From NCBI GenBank assembly GCA_035610835.1, contig CM069452.1:6352171-6416170 (forward strand): a DNA stretch of 64,000 nt, given 5' to 3'. The notes under the pieces were generated by a model. It ran no database searches. It was not told the origin of the DNA and saw nothing but the letters and a program-made list of their open reading frames with translations. Both the position numbers and the translations under genes were made by a program. Every line of letters begins with the position of its first letter. The first letter of the stretch is position 1. Positions 29,301 to 35,564 of this stretch are shown piece after piece. The DNA is from Ophiura sarsii (taxonomy: Eukaryota; Echinodermata; Ophiuroidea; Amphilepidida; Ophiuridae).

Positions 29301-31141
29301 AATTTTTGGGGTCGGGAAAAAATCTGTTGCCGTGTGGTGATCTAGAGTTAGGGTTATTAATGATTCCTATTTTTGTCATCCCCTTCAAAGGAAACCACAC
29401 TATATAATCACTTTATTTTAGCCTAGATGTCAAACTGTAACAAAATAATACATTCTTTTGAAAAACATACAGCGTGTCCCAAAAAACTGGGTTCATAACT
29501 AAAAAAGTAGAAAACATGGATAGTTCATATTTAGAGATATCAAACAAAATATACCTGACCTTAATTTGTTAAACTCTGTGATCAATGCAATATGAACTTT
29601 TTGAAATACAAAGATTTTAATAGAGCGTGGTTAAAACCCATTTGTCCCACTTTTTAAGGAATCTCCCGATGTGTTGCAATTGCGCATTGTTGTGACTTTA
29701 TCATAGTTTTGCCTTTGCATTCATTCTTTACAAAGACTTGGGCAGTAAACAAAATTATCTTGGTCATATTGCAATAATACAAGTTCATTATTTATATAAA
29801 CGTTAAAACAAAATGTTCTTTGTTAAAGTACGAGTTATTGTTAAGTTCTTTCGGAGAATAAACCCCTTGCCAGGAATACTGCACATAGCGCACAGTTTCA
29901 TGCAACGCACGGATGGTGTATTCCTTAAATCGGGACAAATGGGTTCTGACCACGCTCTATTCAAATCTTTGTATTTAAAAAAGTTTACATGCATTGGTCT
30001 CCGAATTTACCCAATTAAGGTCAGGTATATTTTGTTTGATATCCTTAAATATAAACTATCCATGTTTCCTACTGATTTCGTTATAAGCTCGCAAACTTTT
30101 GAACCCAGTTTTTTGGGACACGCTGTATATTGCCTTGGTCTACTGTTAAATCTCATGATCTTACCTATGTCTAGTACACCGGTCCCAGTTAAATAAACCG
30201 CATGATACGGAATAACGCTGGGAGTAACCGAACGATAAGGATTCTTCATACGACTGGCTGAATGATACCATGGATGAGCATAATCTAAACAGAAATATTT
30301 GGACAATCTTATATAAATATTGATTGGAAATCAATAATGCCCATTTGTGTAGAGCGATGTAAATTCCCCTCCACCATATAGCAATATAATATACAGTCCT
30401 CAACAGAGTAACTACCAGGTAATAAATACGCACTTAACTCCGAATAAAAATTATAGCTCCTACGTAAAAATTATAAACGTGTAAAGAAATGTCTTCTCTT
30501 TGATTTGAGATATTATTACGCGTAAAGATTGACTGAATATTAACACGGCTAGCCTATGTGTCCAAAACCAAAACGACGTTCGTTTCTCATTTTATCATTT
30601 TGTACTTCTACAATCAGCCTCGGTGTAGCAATACGCAGATAATTGATTAACTGGAAACGACAACTGACAGTGACCGGTCGATAGTAAGATGAGGATTGGG
30701 GATGCTTCAATTGATCAATGCAGCCCATGCACACCTGTCACAATGTCATGCGTGTAGAAGAACAAAATTATAACAAAACTACTTTTCTTTGTTTCATTCT
30801 TTTCGGTGTAGCGTTCTTTAAAGTTACCCGATCTTCACCTGTAATAAAGACTTAAAGTTTATAATTTACGTAGGAACTATAGTTTTGGAGTTAAGAGCGA
30901 TTACTTTTTTGGAGGACCGTAGGTTCGTCTTCTGTGCAATTTACGAACACATTTGAATCTGTTGGTCGTGCCTAGTCGCGTATATTCTGACTATAGACGG
31001 TATGAACTGCTTCACAATGTTGAATTGATATAATTCCAGTGTATTTCTGTATTTCTATATATCTCACCCGTTAGATGAGCTGCATGCTCCAGCGATCATT
31101 TCCACAGAACCAAGAACTATTATCGATAGGCACCACCACAT
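2775..31141 (-). CDS. Gene A: secreted/adhesion protein with signal peptide, EMI-like, EGF repeats, HRM, GAIN-GPS and HYR repeats (3' end outside window)
   Basis: Multi-exon gene read from high to low coordinates. Exons: 31068-31141, 30165-30284, 27398-27498, 23921-24016, 16054-16146, 15854-15949, 15173-15268, (14965-15059), 14761-14856, 14550-14645, (12606-12701), 11203-11319, 10060-10172, 9435-9587, 8272-8644, 7060-7214, 5732-5875, 5021-5273, 4110-4352, 2775-3014; bracketed exons are damaged. Phases at successive joins run 2, 2, 1, 1 (all EGF), 1, 1, 0, 0, 1, 0, 0, 1, 1 and agree throughout, which is the main support for one gene. HRM-GAIN-GPS is the extracellular core of adhesion GPCRs and self-cleaves at HL|T. 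Here the GPS exon joins in phase to HYR repeats and no 7TM exon is seen. The product is probably extracellular, adhesive or receptor-like. No stop codon or membrane segment lies in the window, so the C-terminus is unknown. Gene symbol not recognised. Confidence 0.8.
3826..3986. repeat. Near-perfect hairpin MITE in gene A intron (HYR2-HYR3)
   Basis: GGGGCCATATCCAAACTCTC...TTCCAACGAAAT reads back as its reverse complement with about 75-bp arms and few mismatches (one base changed, one inserted). It is flanked by TAA on both sides. It is a compact foldback MITE with a short AT-rich loop. Confidence 0.85.
4110..4352 (-). CDS. Gene A: HYR repeat 2, with GC donor
   Basis: A 243-bp phase-1 symmetric exon, acceptor CTTTTATCAG. 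It reads [34 protein letters not shown] and [12 protein letters not shown]. The end of the repeat (FRITVTG) falls at ACGG|GCAAGT, so the donor is GC, not GT, in an otherwise strong context. No GT donor is found at the conserved position. Confidence 0.85.
5021..5273 (-). CDS. Gene A: HYR (hyalin) repeat 1
   Basis: A 253-bp exon, acceptor TTTATGCAG, donor ATAG|GTAAAT. It starts in phase 0, unlike normal phase-1 HYR exons, which matches the phase-0 end of the GPS exon. It reads [20 protein letters not shown], then [19 protein letters not shown], and ends [11 protein letters not shown] plus a TITITV strand. This is a full-length HYR module, an immunoglobulin-like fold linked to adhesion. Confidence 0.88.
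5732..5875 (-). CDS. Gene A: GPS motif exon (autoproteolysis site)
   Basis: A 144-bp exon, phase 0 to 0, acceptor ATGATAAG, donor GCA|GTAAGT. It reads [20 protein letters not shown], then [15 protein letters not shown]. All four GPS cysteines, both tryptophans and the HL|T cleavage triplet are present, so self-cleavage should be possible. In adhesion GPCRs the TNFAV segment is the tethered agonist and leads into 7TM. Here the next in-phase exon is a HYR repeat. Confidence 0.9.
6593..7042. mobile_element. MITE with AGCGTGTTTCTATTC ends, abutting a GAIN exon
   Basis: The left end AGCGTGTTTCTATTC is mirrored by GAATAGAAACACGCT on the right. Further GGTGGTGATT / AATCACCACC blocks and a second GAATAGAAAC occurrence inside suggest two overlapping copies. 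Contains C14 (6917-6930). Its right end lies about 17 bp from the donor of exon 7060-7214. Confidence 0.7.
7060..7214 (-). CDS. Gene A: GAIN domain, subdomain B exon
   Basis: A 155-bp exon, phase 1 to 0, acceptor ATCACCGCAG, donor ACG|GTGGGT. It reads [18 protein letters not shown], then VISANIAG and [13 protein letters not shown]. FxVxNxxxLFPS and VISAxI...L..PVxI are standard GAIN-B strands. The exon sits between two MITEs, one ending about 17 bp past its donor and one starting about 33 bp before its acceptor. Confidence 0.82.
7249..7608. mobile_element. MITE with CACTCT ends and TA duplication, just upstream of the GAIN exon
   Basis: CACTCTAAGAAA at the left pairs with TTTCTGAGAGTG at the right, both bordered by TA. 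CCTCTATTTAGAACCC and GGGTTCTAAATAGAGG are mirrored further in. The interior has repeated GGTTCT/AGAACC words. TA duplication fits a Tc1/mariner-type MITE. It starts about 33 bp before the acceptor of exon 7060-7214. Confidence 0.7.
8272..8644 (-). CDS. Gene A: GAIN domain, central exon
   Basis: A 373-bp exon, phase 0 to 1, acceptor CCTGAAG|GTC with CTGAC/CTAAAC branch-point candidates just upstream, donor AATG|GTAGGT. It reads [20 protein letters not shown]..., then a helix [33 protein letters not shown] and [13 protein letters not shown]. The final LP-x-SLF strand is a GAIN signature. The acceptor is chosen on phase and is less certain than the donor. Confidence 0.76.
9435..9587 (-). CDS. 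Gene A: GAIN domain, subdomain A exon 1
   Basis: A 153-bp exon, phase 0 to 0, acceptor CATCTTTCAG, donor GAG|GTAAGA. It reads [20 protein letters not shown], then an acidic helical stretch ending [10 protein letters not shown]. An amphipathic helical segment directly after HRM is what the start of the GAIN A subdomain looks like in adhesion GPCRs. Confidence 0.75.
10060..10172 (-). CDS. Gene A: HRM domain, second half
   Basis: A 113-bp exon, phase 1 to 0, acceptor TTTTCCAAG, donor ACG|GTAACA. It reads [17 protein letters not shown], then DDPIIRNCG and a short linker. The G-x-A-x-R-x-C...W..P....C pattern completes the HRM begun in the previous exon. The split codon makes Gly at the join. Confidence 0.78.
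11203..11319 (-). CDS. Gene A: HRM domain, first half
   Basis: A 117-bp phase-1 to phase-1 exon. I chose acceptor TTTTTACAAAG because only it matches the phase-1 end of the EGF exons; the donor is CATG|GTATGT. It reads [19 protein letters not shown] and continues through [19 protein letters not shown]. The W...G......CP pattern is the first half of the hormone-receptor motif found ahead of GAIN domains in adhesion GPCRs. A Penelope-like fragment occupies the intron on its 5' side. Confidence 0.74.
11470..12290 (-). mobile_element. Penelope-like retroelement fragment with GIY-YIG endonuclease
   Basis: A 232-codon minus-strand frame (11470-12168), extended upstream to about 12215, reads [15 protein letters not shown], then IHPKDKL and [20 protein letters not shown] followed by [11 protein letters not shown]. 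GVAYxIPCxxCxxxYIGETGR is the GIY-YIG endonuclease signature of Penelope-like elements, with its zinc-finger-like CxxC. The reverse transcriptase part is absent, so this is a 5'-truncated copy. The endonuclease frame itself is unbroken. It lies in the gene A intron between EGF8 and HRM. Confidence 0.85.
12606..12701 (-). pseudogene. Gene A EGF-like repeat 8 with in-frame stop
   Basis: Both splice sites look good (TTTCCAG acceptor, ACAC|GTAAGT donor), and the exon reads [18 protein letters not shown]. The next codon, TCA (Ser) or GCA in most siblings, is TGA at 12645-12643. Including the exon would truncate the protein before the HRM. It is phase-symmetric, so skipping rescues the frame. It could be a null allele, a decayed exon, or a poison exon that controls expression. 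Confidence 0.65.
12745..14463 (+). mobile_element. L1/Tx1-like LINE fragment with poly(A) tail, interrupted by a MITE
   Basis: Plus-strand frame near 12757-12870 contains [18 protein letters not shown], the reverse transcriptase FADD catalytic motif. Around 13310-13540, [20 protein letters not shown], then (frame shifted) [20 protein letters not shown] and SFWDRF match the cysteine/histidine region at the end of L1-type proteins. A polyadenylation-like AATAAA-rich 3' end and an A12 tract lie at 14410-14432. AATAAATATAA occurs at both borders (near 12728 and 14455), a possible target duplication. The copy is deleted and frameshifted. Confidence 0.72.
13975..14319. mobile_element. TTAA-flanked MITE (piggyBac-type) inside the L1-like fragment
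   Basis: Ends AGGTAGATTACCCGAT and ATCGGGTCATCTACCT are inverted repeats with one mismatch, each directly bordered by TTAA (13971-13974 and 14320-14323). A 345-bp non-coding body and TTAA duplication fit a non-autonomous piggyBac-type element. It splits the 3' region of the LINE, so it inserted later. Confidence 0.75.
14550..14645 (-). CDS. Gene A EGF-like repeat 7
   Basis: A 96-bp symmetric phase-1 exon, acceptor TTTCCAG, donor ACGC|GTAAGT. It reads [18 protein letters not shown], then [13 protein letters not shown]. Six EGF cysteines intact. An L1-like insertion (about 12745-14463) separates it from EGF exon 8. Confidence 0.83.
14761..14856 (-). CDS. Gene A EGF-like repeat 6
   Basis: A 96-bp symmetric phase-1 exon, acceptor CTCTAG, donor ACAC|GTAAGT. 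It reads [18 protein letters not shown], then [13 protein letters not shown]. Six EGF cysteines intact. Confidence 0.83.
14965..15059 (-). pseudogene. Gene A EGF-like repeat 5 with destroyed splice donor
   Basis: The acceptor (TTTTTAG) and the EGF coding sequence are present ([18 protein letters not shown], then [13 protein letters not shown]), with one extra codon in the last loop. The position of the usual ACAC|GTAAGT donor reads AGTTTATAGC, with no matching GT donor. The exon is probably skipped. Because it is phase 1 at both ends, skipping leaves the protein frame intact. CCA|GTTTAT is a possible but very weak donor. Confidence 0.6.
15173..15268 (-). CDS. Gene A EGF-like repeat 4
   Basis: A 96-bp symmetric phase-1 exon, acceptor TTTCCAG, donor ACAC|GTAAGT. 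It reads [18 protein letters not shown], then [13 protein letters not shown]. Cysteine spacing is intact. Confidence 0.84.
15354..15594 (+). mobile_element. tRNA-derived SINE-like element with inverted ends, copy 1
   Basis: Contains TGGTCTAGTGG (A box) and GGATTCGAGACC (B box) at tRNA-like spacing. Starts with ACTCGGACAAACTGGCG and ends with the reverse complement of a similar block. Related copies: 16231-16497 here, and three minus-strand copies in gene B introns (about 55786-55983, 58738-58945, 61981-62185). Confidence 0.65.
15854..15949 (-). CDS. Gene A EGF-like repeat 3
   Basis: A 96-bp symmetric phase-1 exon, acceptor TTTCCAG, donor ACAC|GTAAGT. It reads [18 protein letters not shown], then [13 protein letters not shown]. 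Cysteine spacing is intact. Confidence 0.83.
16054..16146 (-). CDS. Gene A EGF-like repeat 2
   Basis: A 93-bp symmetric phase-1 exon, acceptor TTTCCAG, donor ACAC|GTAAGC. It reads [18 protein letters not shown], then [12 protein letters not shown], with six EGF cysteines. It is one codon shorter than the other copies (NGEC instead of NGGTC). It is the first of a clustered block of EGF exons whose introns also resemble each other. Confidence 0.83.
16231..16497 (+). mobile_element. tRNA-derived SINE-like element, copy 2
   Basis: Same family as 15354-15594. A box is TGGTCTTGTGG and B box GGGTTCGAGACC. GTGAATTAAATTAAC near the start pairs with GTTAATTTAATTCAC near the end. It was probably duplicated along with the neighbouring EGF exon, since flanking introns are also alike. 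Confidence 0.65.
17011..18213. repeat. Block of CCAATATTGG palindromes nested in the foldback
   Basis: About 1.2 kb dominated by the perfect palindrome CCAATATTGG and variants (GGCCCAATATTGGCC, GACCAATATTGGACC), arranged as larger inverted repeats. 17015-17180 recurs as 17235-17370. The outer edges CAGATAACATGAC and GTATGTTGTCTG form an imperfect inverted pair, so the block looks like an insertion of its own. The homologous right arm of the host element lacks it. About 260 bp (17370-17640) are unrelated, low-copy sequence. Confidence 0.75.
18780..18910. repeat. Hairpin in the centre of the foldback element
   Basis: GGGTTCAACAAAAGAAAGTA followed by TACCACTT is repeated as its reverse complement about 75 bp later, giving a stem of about 28 bp. 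It lies in the loop between the G and C homopolymers of the surrounding foldback. Confidence 0.75.
19412..19768. mobile_element. hAT-type MITE with 8-bp target duplication
   Basis: A 357-bp element starting CAGTGGCGTAGCCAGG and ending CTACGCCACTG. It is flanked by a perfect direct 8-bp duplication TGTGTTTG (19404-19411 and 19769-19776). The TIR and 8-bp duplication are diagnostic of hAT. Inside are two GCGCGCGTAACGCGCG-like palindromes. Related sequence without clear ends lies at about 34380-34620. Confidence 0.85.
20555..22473. mobile_element. 1.9-kb TIR element with TTA target duplication
   Basis: Left end GGGACCGTTCATAATTTCTA and right end (reverse strand) GGGACCGTTAATTATTTCTA are inverted repeats continuing into CCG and G-rich sequence. 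Each is bordered by TTA in direct orientation. A 3-bp TTA duplication suits PIF/Harbinger-type transposition, but no transposase is present. Inside are four tandem copies of a unit of about 120 bp (20700-21080, with GTGTTTTAAAGC and AATAGACCTCAATCATG) and a nested inverted pair (21165-21835). Confidence 0.65.
21165..21835. repeat. Inverted-repeat element nested in the TTA-flanked element
   Basis: Arms of about 250-300 bp. The outer marks CCCCCCTTAAGGAAG and CCCCCCTTAAAG, and GTGAGTGCTGTAATTATTG with its reverse complement near 21770, pair in order. The loop is short. No coding potential. Confidence 0.65.
23735..23825 (-). pseudogene. Decayed EGF exon (relic of gene A EGF repeat)
   Basis: Clear homology to the exon at 23921-24016, including [16 protein letters not shown]. 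Relative to that exon, 4 nt are missing near the start, so the frame breaks. The first Cys codon is lost, the glycine-rich end is replaced, and the ACAG|GTAAG donor is gone. The acceptor-like TATAG remains. It cannot contribute an EGF module and is a duplicated exon in decay. Confidence 0.7.
23921..24016 (-). CDS. Gene A exon 4: EGF-like repeat 1
   Basis: A 96-bp symmetric phase-1 exon with acceptor TTTTGTAG and donor ACAG|GTAAGA. It reads [18 protein letters not shown] and then [13 protein letters not shown]. It has the six-cysteine EGF spacing plus one extra Cys directly after the third (GTCC), which also occurs in the decayed copy next door. No calcium-binding consensus is seen. Confidence 0.82.
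24921..25457 (+). repeat. Direct repeat copy 1 (about 535 bp)
   Basis: ATCTTAATATCCGCTTG through AACAGTCCCTTTTATT recurs at 26361-26876 in the same orientation with a few percent difference and small deletions. No TG...CA LTR ends, primer-binding site or polyprotein is seen between the copies. Both lie in the gene A intron between exon 3 and EGF1. Confidence 0.75.
26361..26876 (+). repeat. Direct repeat copy 2
   Basis: Second copy of 24921-25457. Beyond its right edge (26990-27310) the sequence is rich in scattered ACGTTGG / CCAACGT words, as is 24310-24500 beyond the left copy. The pair may therefore be the inside of one larger degraded element of about 3 kb. Confidence 0.72.
27398..27498 (-). 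CDS. Gene A exon 3: second part of EMI-like domain
   Basis: Acceptor AATTATAG and donor TTAC|GTGAGT bound a 101-bp exon, phase 2 to 1. It reads [18 protein letters not shown], then [15 protein letters not shown]. The Y-R-T/S repeats followed by C-C-x-G-W are the hallmark of the C-terminal half of EMI domains. Its last base joins EGF exon 1 to give STCLP-VCSPSC, a natural EMI-to-EGF transition. Confidence 0.78.
28490..28862. repeat. AACCAAC / GTTGGTT-rich repeat element
   Basis: About 12 scattered TTAACCAAC or GGTTAA words at 20-40 bp spacing, ending in CTGAGAGTGTAA, which matches the TIR of the CACTCT MITE at 7249-7608. Probably another member of that family with an expanded interior. Confidence 0.55.
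29064..29356. mobile_element. Second copy of the TAACCCTAA-TIR element
   Basis: A 293-bp element with TAACCCTAAC / TTAGGGTTA ends, a shared internal block (TTTTTGGGC.ACAAAACGGACCC type), and tRNA-like boxes GTGGTGTAGTGGC and GGTTCAAATCCC. The B box runs straight into a 22-G tract (29259-29280). It lies in the gene A intron between exons 2 and 3. Confidence 0.68.
29470..30127. mobile_element. Mariner-type MITE with CAGCGTGTCCCAAAAAACTG ends
   Basis: The left end TACAGCGTGTCCCAAAAAAC and the right end GTTTTTTGGGACACGCTGTA are perfect mirror images, bordered by TA. Arms extend about 150 bp with decreasing match (CATGGATAGTT, AATATACCTGACCTTAAT). A CAGxGTGTCCCA terminus is common in mariner-type elements. 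A related one-ended copy begins near 31991 (ACAGCGTGTTCCAGAAAAGT). Confidence 0.75.
30165..30284 (-). CDS. Gene A exon 2: first part of EMI-like cysteine domain
   Basis: Acceptor TTTAG and donor ATAG|GTAAGA bound a 120-bp exon, phase 2 to 2. In the phase set by exon 1 it reads GLCSSM..., then [17 protein letters not shown]. An SCG...RCTR-R block followed by YRT repeats is typical of the cysteine-rich module that precedes EGF repeats in several invertebrate extracellular proteins. Another open frame crosses this stretch (DYAHPWYHS...), but its phase does not match exon 1 and it contains no recognisable motif. The exon lies 38 bp from the end of a mariner-type MITE (29470-30127). Confidence 0.75.
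31068..31141 (-). CDS. Gene A exon 1: start codon and signal peptide
   Basis: ATG at 31141-31139 opens a short hydrophobic leader beginning [19 protein letters not shown] and running into CSSSN. This has the form of a cleavable signal peptide, probably cut after GA. The donor is CGG|GTGAGA and leaves phase 2, which fits the next exon. I chose this ATG because it directly precedes the hydrophobic core. Upstream bases may be 5' UTR or an unseen earlier exon. Confidence 0.72.
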
Positions 31142-31794
31142 GGTGATATCTCTGTGGGGTGACATACGAGTGTTTAGCTGGATTGAAATTAGAATTAATT
31201 AAGTGGTGTTAGGTTAATCTGCGAAATTGTATTTTGAAAATACTCGGCTAGGCTATAGAGTAGGATTCTACGGAAGCATCTCACCATGTCGGCTTAAAGA
31301 ACCTTATTAAATCGTCATGGTGAGATATATTATGTTCTATCTTGCCTAGTCCACTTAATGGCGAGATATTACTCGCCAAATCGACTTCACAAAATTAAAG
31401 TAGATCTCGTCGTCATGGCGAGATAGATTATATGATTACCAAATTGGCCTATACATATCTTATTTTTGAAAATTTTGAACACAGTTTTTCCAAAATATGG
31501 ATAGGCCTAACCATCATAATCCATAACGTAGAGTAATTGGTAAGAAATCGATCGAAAATCTGGTGAGAATGTAGGTTTTTCAATCCAGAATCGCTTGATT
31601 GTAGAAAACAGTTTTTTAATAATAAAAAATCCTTGAAATTCGAACGACATTTTCATAGAGAATCAAAGTGTTTTTTTATCGGGAATTAATAGTTTTCAAT
31701 CGAAGTCGCGAACGGAAAAAAACACCTGGATTATCAATTTACCGAATACCCCCCGTAGTTAACGTATGAATAAGGGTTGCGAAAATGAATGTAT

Positions 31795-31965
31795 TAGATT
31801 TATAACTTTATCATGTAGTTAGATTGTATCTACAGAAACAATATTGCCTCCGGCGTAGAGTCGTTAAGGGTTAAGTGTTACTGAAATAAATACATTACAT
31901 TTAACTTTATCCCGTAGTTAAATTGTAACTACATAAACAATATTGCCTCCGGCGTAGAGACCAAT
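31795..31965 (+). repeat. Two-copy tandem repeat (about 95 bp)
   Basis: AACTTTATC.TGTAGTTA.ATTGTA.CTAC followed by ACAATATTGCCTCCGGCGTAGAG occurs at 31804-31860 and again at 31910-31960. Confidence 0.65.
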
Positions 31966-32559
31966 GTAGGCAAATAGCGTTGTGTCTGAAATACAGCGTG
32001 TTCCAGAAAAGTGGATCCATAAAGCTAAGGGCGAGCCGATAATTTTGTTAATAATCTGAACTACATTTGTAATCATTATACAGGGTATTACGTATGTCCT
32101 TTTACTGTGTAATTTCATACTAATCCCAAATCATTTTTGTTGAGATTTTGTTGAAGAAAACATACCACATACCATATCCCAACCCATGGCATAGACCTAA
32201 TCCAACCATCAAGAACATGCGATGTATTTGCTGTTCGGTCTCTATGGCCAGGGGCAGACTGGGTCCTGAAAGCGGCCATGGCAAAATTATTAAAGCGGCC
32301 CTTTTTGACCATGTCAGTGTTTTTCACATTTTCGTAAAAGGTTGCCCCAAATTTTTCCTAGTCAGTCACCTCGTGAATTTCACGTAAGTGGTGGGGGGGG
32401 GGGGGGCCCATGTGGCGATCGCCACAACGCCCATGTGGCGACCCATGTGGCGATCGCCACAACGCCACAGTGGCCAGTCCGCCCCTGTCTATGGCCCAGT
32501 CACACCTGTTACTTTCATGGTCACACTGATGCGAACAGAGCTACGTGTGCCCACCCGAC

Positions 32560-33250
32560 GTTTTTGGAAATTGGGCGTGCGTTCGCTCGTGTTCGTCAGC
32601 TGTTCGGCCATATACGTCCAGCCCATCTGTTCATTTTAATCACCGGTAAATCAACCTGTTAGCTTCTCCAAATTTGGCAAAGTCCATACTATACGCTCAC
32701 AATGCATGGGTCATTGAAGACATCACACGTGACCGGCCGCAGCACGCTAGGCATACGTTGGGTATTCGTTTGGCATAAGTTGTATTCGTTATCGGTTCGT
32801 AAGGGTTCGCAGGGGTGCGCTGGGCCGGGGTCTAGGAAATGTTTTGAACATGTTCACATTTTGAGCGGGTGACAACGTAGTGATCAATACGCTATAGGCC
32901 TATATGACGTTGAGCATTCGCTGTGTGATCGTTTGGCACGTTGGTTGTACTGTTCGATCAAAACGAACAGATAGGTTGGACGTATATGGCAGAACAGCTG
33001 ACGAAGAAGCAACCTATGCGAAACGTTCACACAGCGAATGCTCAACGTAGGCCCCTATATATAGCGTATTGATCACTACGTTGACACCCGCTCAAAATTT
33101 GGAACATGTTCAAAATATTTCCTAGACCCCAGCGCACCTTTGCGAACCCATGCAAACCGCTAAAATATACAACTTATGCCAAACGTGTCATAAACGAAAG
33201 ACAACTTACACGAACTTACAAACAAATTTGCAAAACCGTCGGGCACACGT
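32560..33250. repeat. Foldback element with GTTGAGCATTCGCTGTGTG arms
   Basis: GTCAACGTAGTGATCAATAC and GCGTATTGATCACTACGTTG, CGTTGAGCATTCGCTGTGTG and its complement, and AACTTATGCCAAACG with its partner pair in order around 32965. Arms are about 250 bp. The outer part repeats GTTCGTCAGCTGTTC near the loop as well, so the element is internally duplicated. Confidence 0.68.
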
Positions 33251-34261
33251 TAGCTCTATTCGCAGTGACAGGGTCACTCGAAAAATACTGAAAACAAGTA
33301 TTATAATATTAATCCAATTCATGATTTTGGTTACTTAAAATGTTATATTTATGTTTAGAAATGCTTCTAGCTGTCTTTAAATCTACGGTTCGCTACGACA
33401 AAATTTGCTGCTAGCTCTGATGGCTTAAATAAAAGGCTACCTTGATGCAACTATAATTTCCAGAGTCAAAATGGAGGAAATGGTTTTCAACCTGTTTACA
33501 CCATGGCCATCGGCTTTTAGATCTTGCGTATGAGTAGGTAGTTTGCTTTAATTCTCTCCTCCTCGAACGCAATTGTTTTGGATACACTGTATAATGTTCC
33601 ATAAACCTGGTGTATCCACTGTGTGTAGGCGTATCATAACACTGAACGAATGCCAATTGTTCAGTGTATAACCTGAGACTAACACGGTTGGCTTTTCTCC
33701 ACACACAAAATAATAATGTTAAAACCGTTGTGGATTTGGCACCTATTCATAAGGAAGTACTTCAATAATTGAGTTTGTTGTGTAATATTAATAACTTAAA
33801 AAATACTCCCAGATAATAAATTAAGATTTTTATAGCCGGCCATAGCCTTGATTCAATCAAGGCGACTCTCATCTCATTTGAACCAATAAATGACAAAAAT
33901 TGGCGTATACTCCCGGCAACTATGTGTATAGGGCGCGCTTGAACGTCTTTACGCGATGTCGCGATGACCATACGCACTGAAGATATGAATTTAGCCCCGC
34001 CCCAAACTATATAACGTGCGTATCGGCCGAAAACAAGCCGAAAACCAATCAAATTGCCTGTTGACGTCCAAAAAATGCAAGATTATTAAATGTCATTACT
34101 CATTTATTATTTTATGTGCACTTTGAGCTTAACTGGTCTTTTATTAATCGGTATAAGTGTCCATCATATCCTATCATCAGCTGATTTTCTATCACAAGGT
34201 ATGTTACCCCTTTGAAATAGTATATTCCATTTGATTGAGGGGCTTTAGGTGTTTTTTAATA

Positions 34262-34375
34262 GATTATGAGTATGCTTGATGCTGAGAAAGAGAAAGGAAA
34301 GGGGAAGGAGAGGGGAAAGAGAAGAGAAAGGGGAGGGAAAAAGAAAAGGGAAAGGGAGAAGAGGGAGAGAGAGAC
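34262..34375 (+). repeat. Polypurine tract
   Basis: About 110 bp of almost pure A/G (GAGAAAGAGAAAGGAAAGGG and similar). Such tracts can form triplex DNA. It directly precedes the worn hAT-type copy at 34380. Confidence 0.8.
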
Positions 34376-34379
34376 AGTG

Positions 34380-34622
34380 ACTGTCGGTTCATTTGACCAA
34401 AGGAACCATGGAATTATGATGGTCAAAGTACACAGATGAAAAAAATTCGCGCGCTGCGCGCGGATTTGTCTTCACAAAATGCAATATTCTTTGCTACAAG
34501 CTTGTTTAGAGTCATAATGTACCTCAATCATGCACAAAATAGGTGTAAAGTCGAAAATTTCTTCGGGACGATATTGATGTTTGCCCCCCCCCCCCCCGGA
34601 ATGACAATGCTGCCTACGCGCC
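34380..34622. mobile_element. Diverged copy of the 19412 hAT-type MITE
   Basis: Shares, on the opposite strand, the GGTTCATTTGACCA...GGAACCATGGAATTATGATG block, a GCGCGCTGCGCGCG palindrome, ACAAGCTTGTTTAGAGTC, and a C14 tract (34584-34597). The end reads CTGCCTACGCGCC, so the terminal repeat is worn and no target duplication is seen. Confidence 0.6.
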
Positions 34623-35564
34623 TGGATCGTAATGATAACATCCCCATAAAGATTTGTTTCCTTATCTCATTTAATTTACTTGCAAGTGTCAGAAATAACC
34701 ATGTGCTAACATTTTTCATTATTGTCCACGACAAAGAAACACTGTAATCGAAGTAACTAAGATAAAAAAATAATTAAATTAATCAATTGGAAAAGACAAG
34801 CTTTTTGTGTGAATTTCATTTGTTTTCTCTGTTAACGTGTTAATTTCATGGAAATCGAATACAAACTCATTGAGATAGTGTTGAAGTGAGGCATGGATTT
34901 TATCATGTTTATACATTCTGGAAACGTTAAGAATCTTCCCCATTTCAGTGGTGAAATGATAATTAAGATTGGTTATTATGTTTCAAATTATTCTCATGTA
35001 AAGAAATGTATGTCTGTTCAGTGCAGTTCACCACTAACACTTGCAACTACTATTGTCAGCGCTATACCATCGATTTCCGTGAAATCGGTTGGATTGGTTT
35101 CTGACATCTCGTTGACCACGCGTAAATTAAACTGAATGGTGCATATCGATTGGCCATCGGACTATTTATCATAACAATGCCGTACCGGACGTTGCACTGT
35201 GGAATCGATGGGAGTCTTGCTGCCGATCCCTTAAGGTATAGGCCTATTGGTCTCAGGATCAAACATCTTTAAGTCAAGTCACTTACATATCGCAAAACTA
35301 CTGCGTTTCGCAATGCACCATGCGTCCGTGGCAATCCGCGGGCTTGTTTACTCGATTGATCGATTAGGTCATGATCGATTGGTTCTCCGTTAAAGTGGCT
35401 GCGTTTATTTGTGCATGAAAGGACGGAATTTGATTGGGACGCGCGTTTCGAGTTGTCATGAGGTCCAATCGAGTGTTCATGAGGTCAGGACGTAACTAGC
35501 GGAAGAAGGGGGGGGGGGGGGATCCCCCTGCCAGAAGTAAATAAAAGAGAATACTGCAATAAAT

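Noticed and set aside
30007..30306. Open frame [19 protein letters not shown] over gene A exon 2
   Set aside because: Phase 1 conflicts with the phase-2 end of the signal-peptide exon. The phase-2 frame carries the SCG...RCTRHR motif instead.
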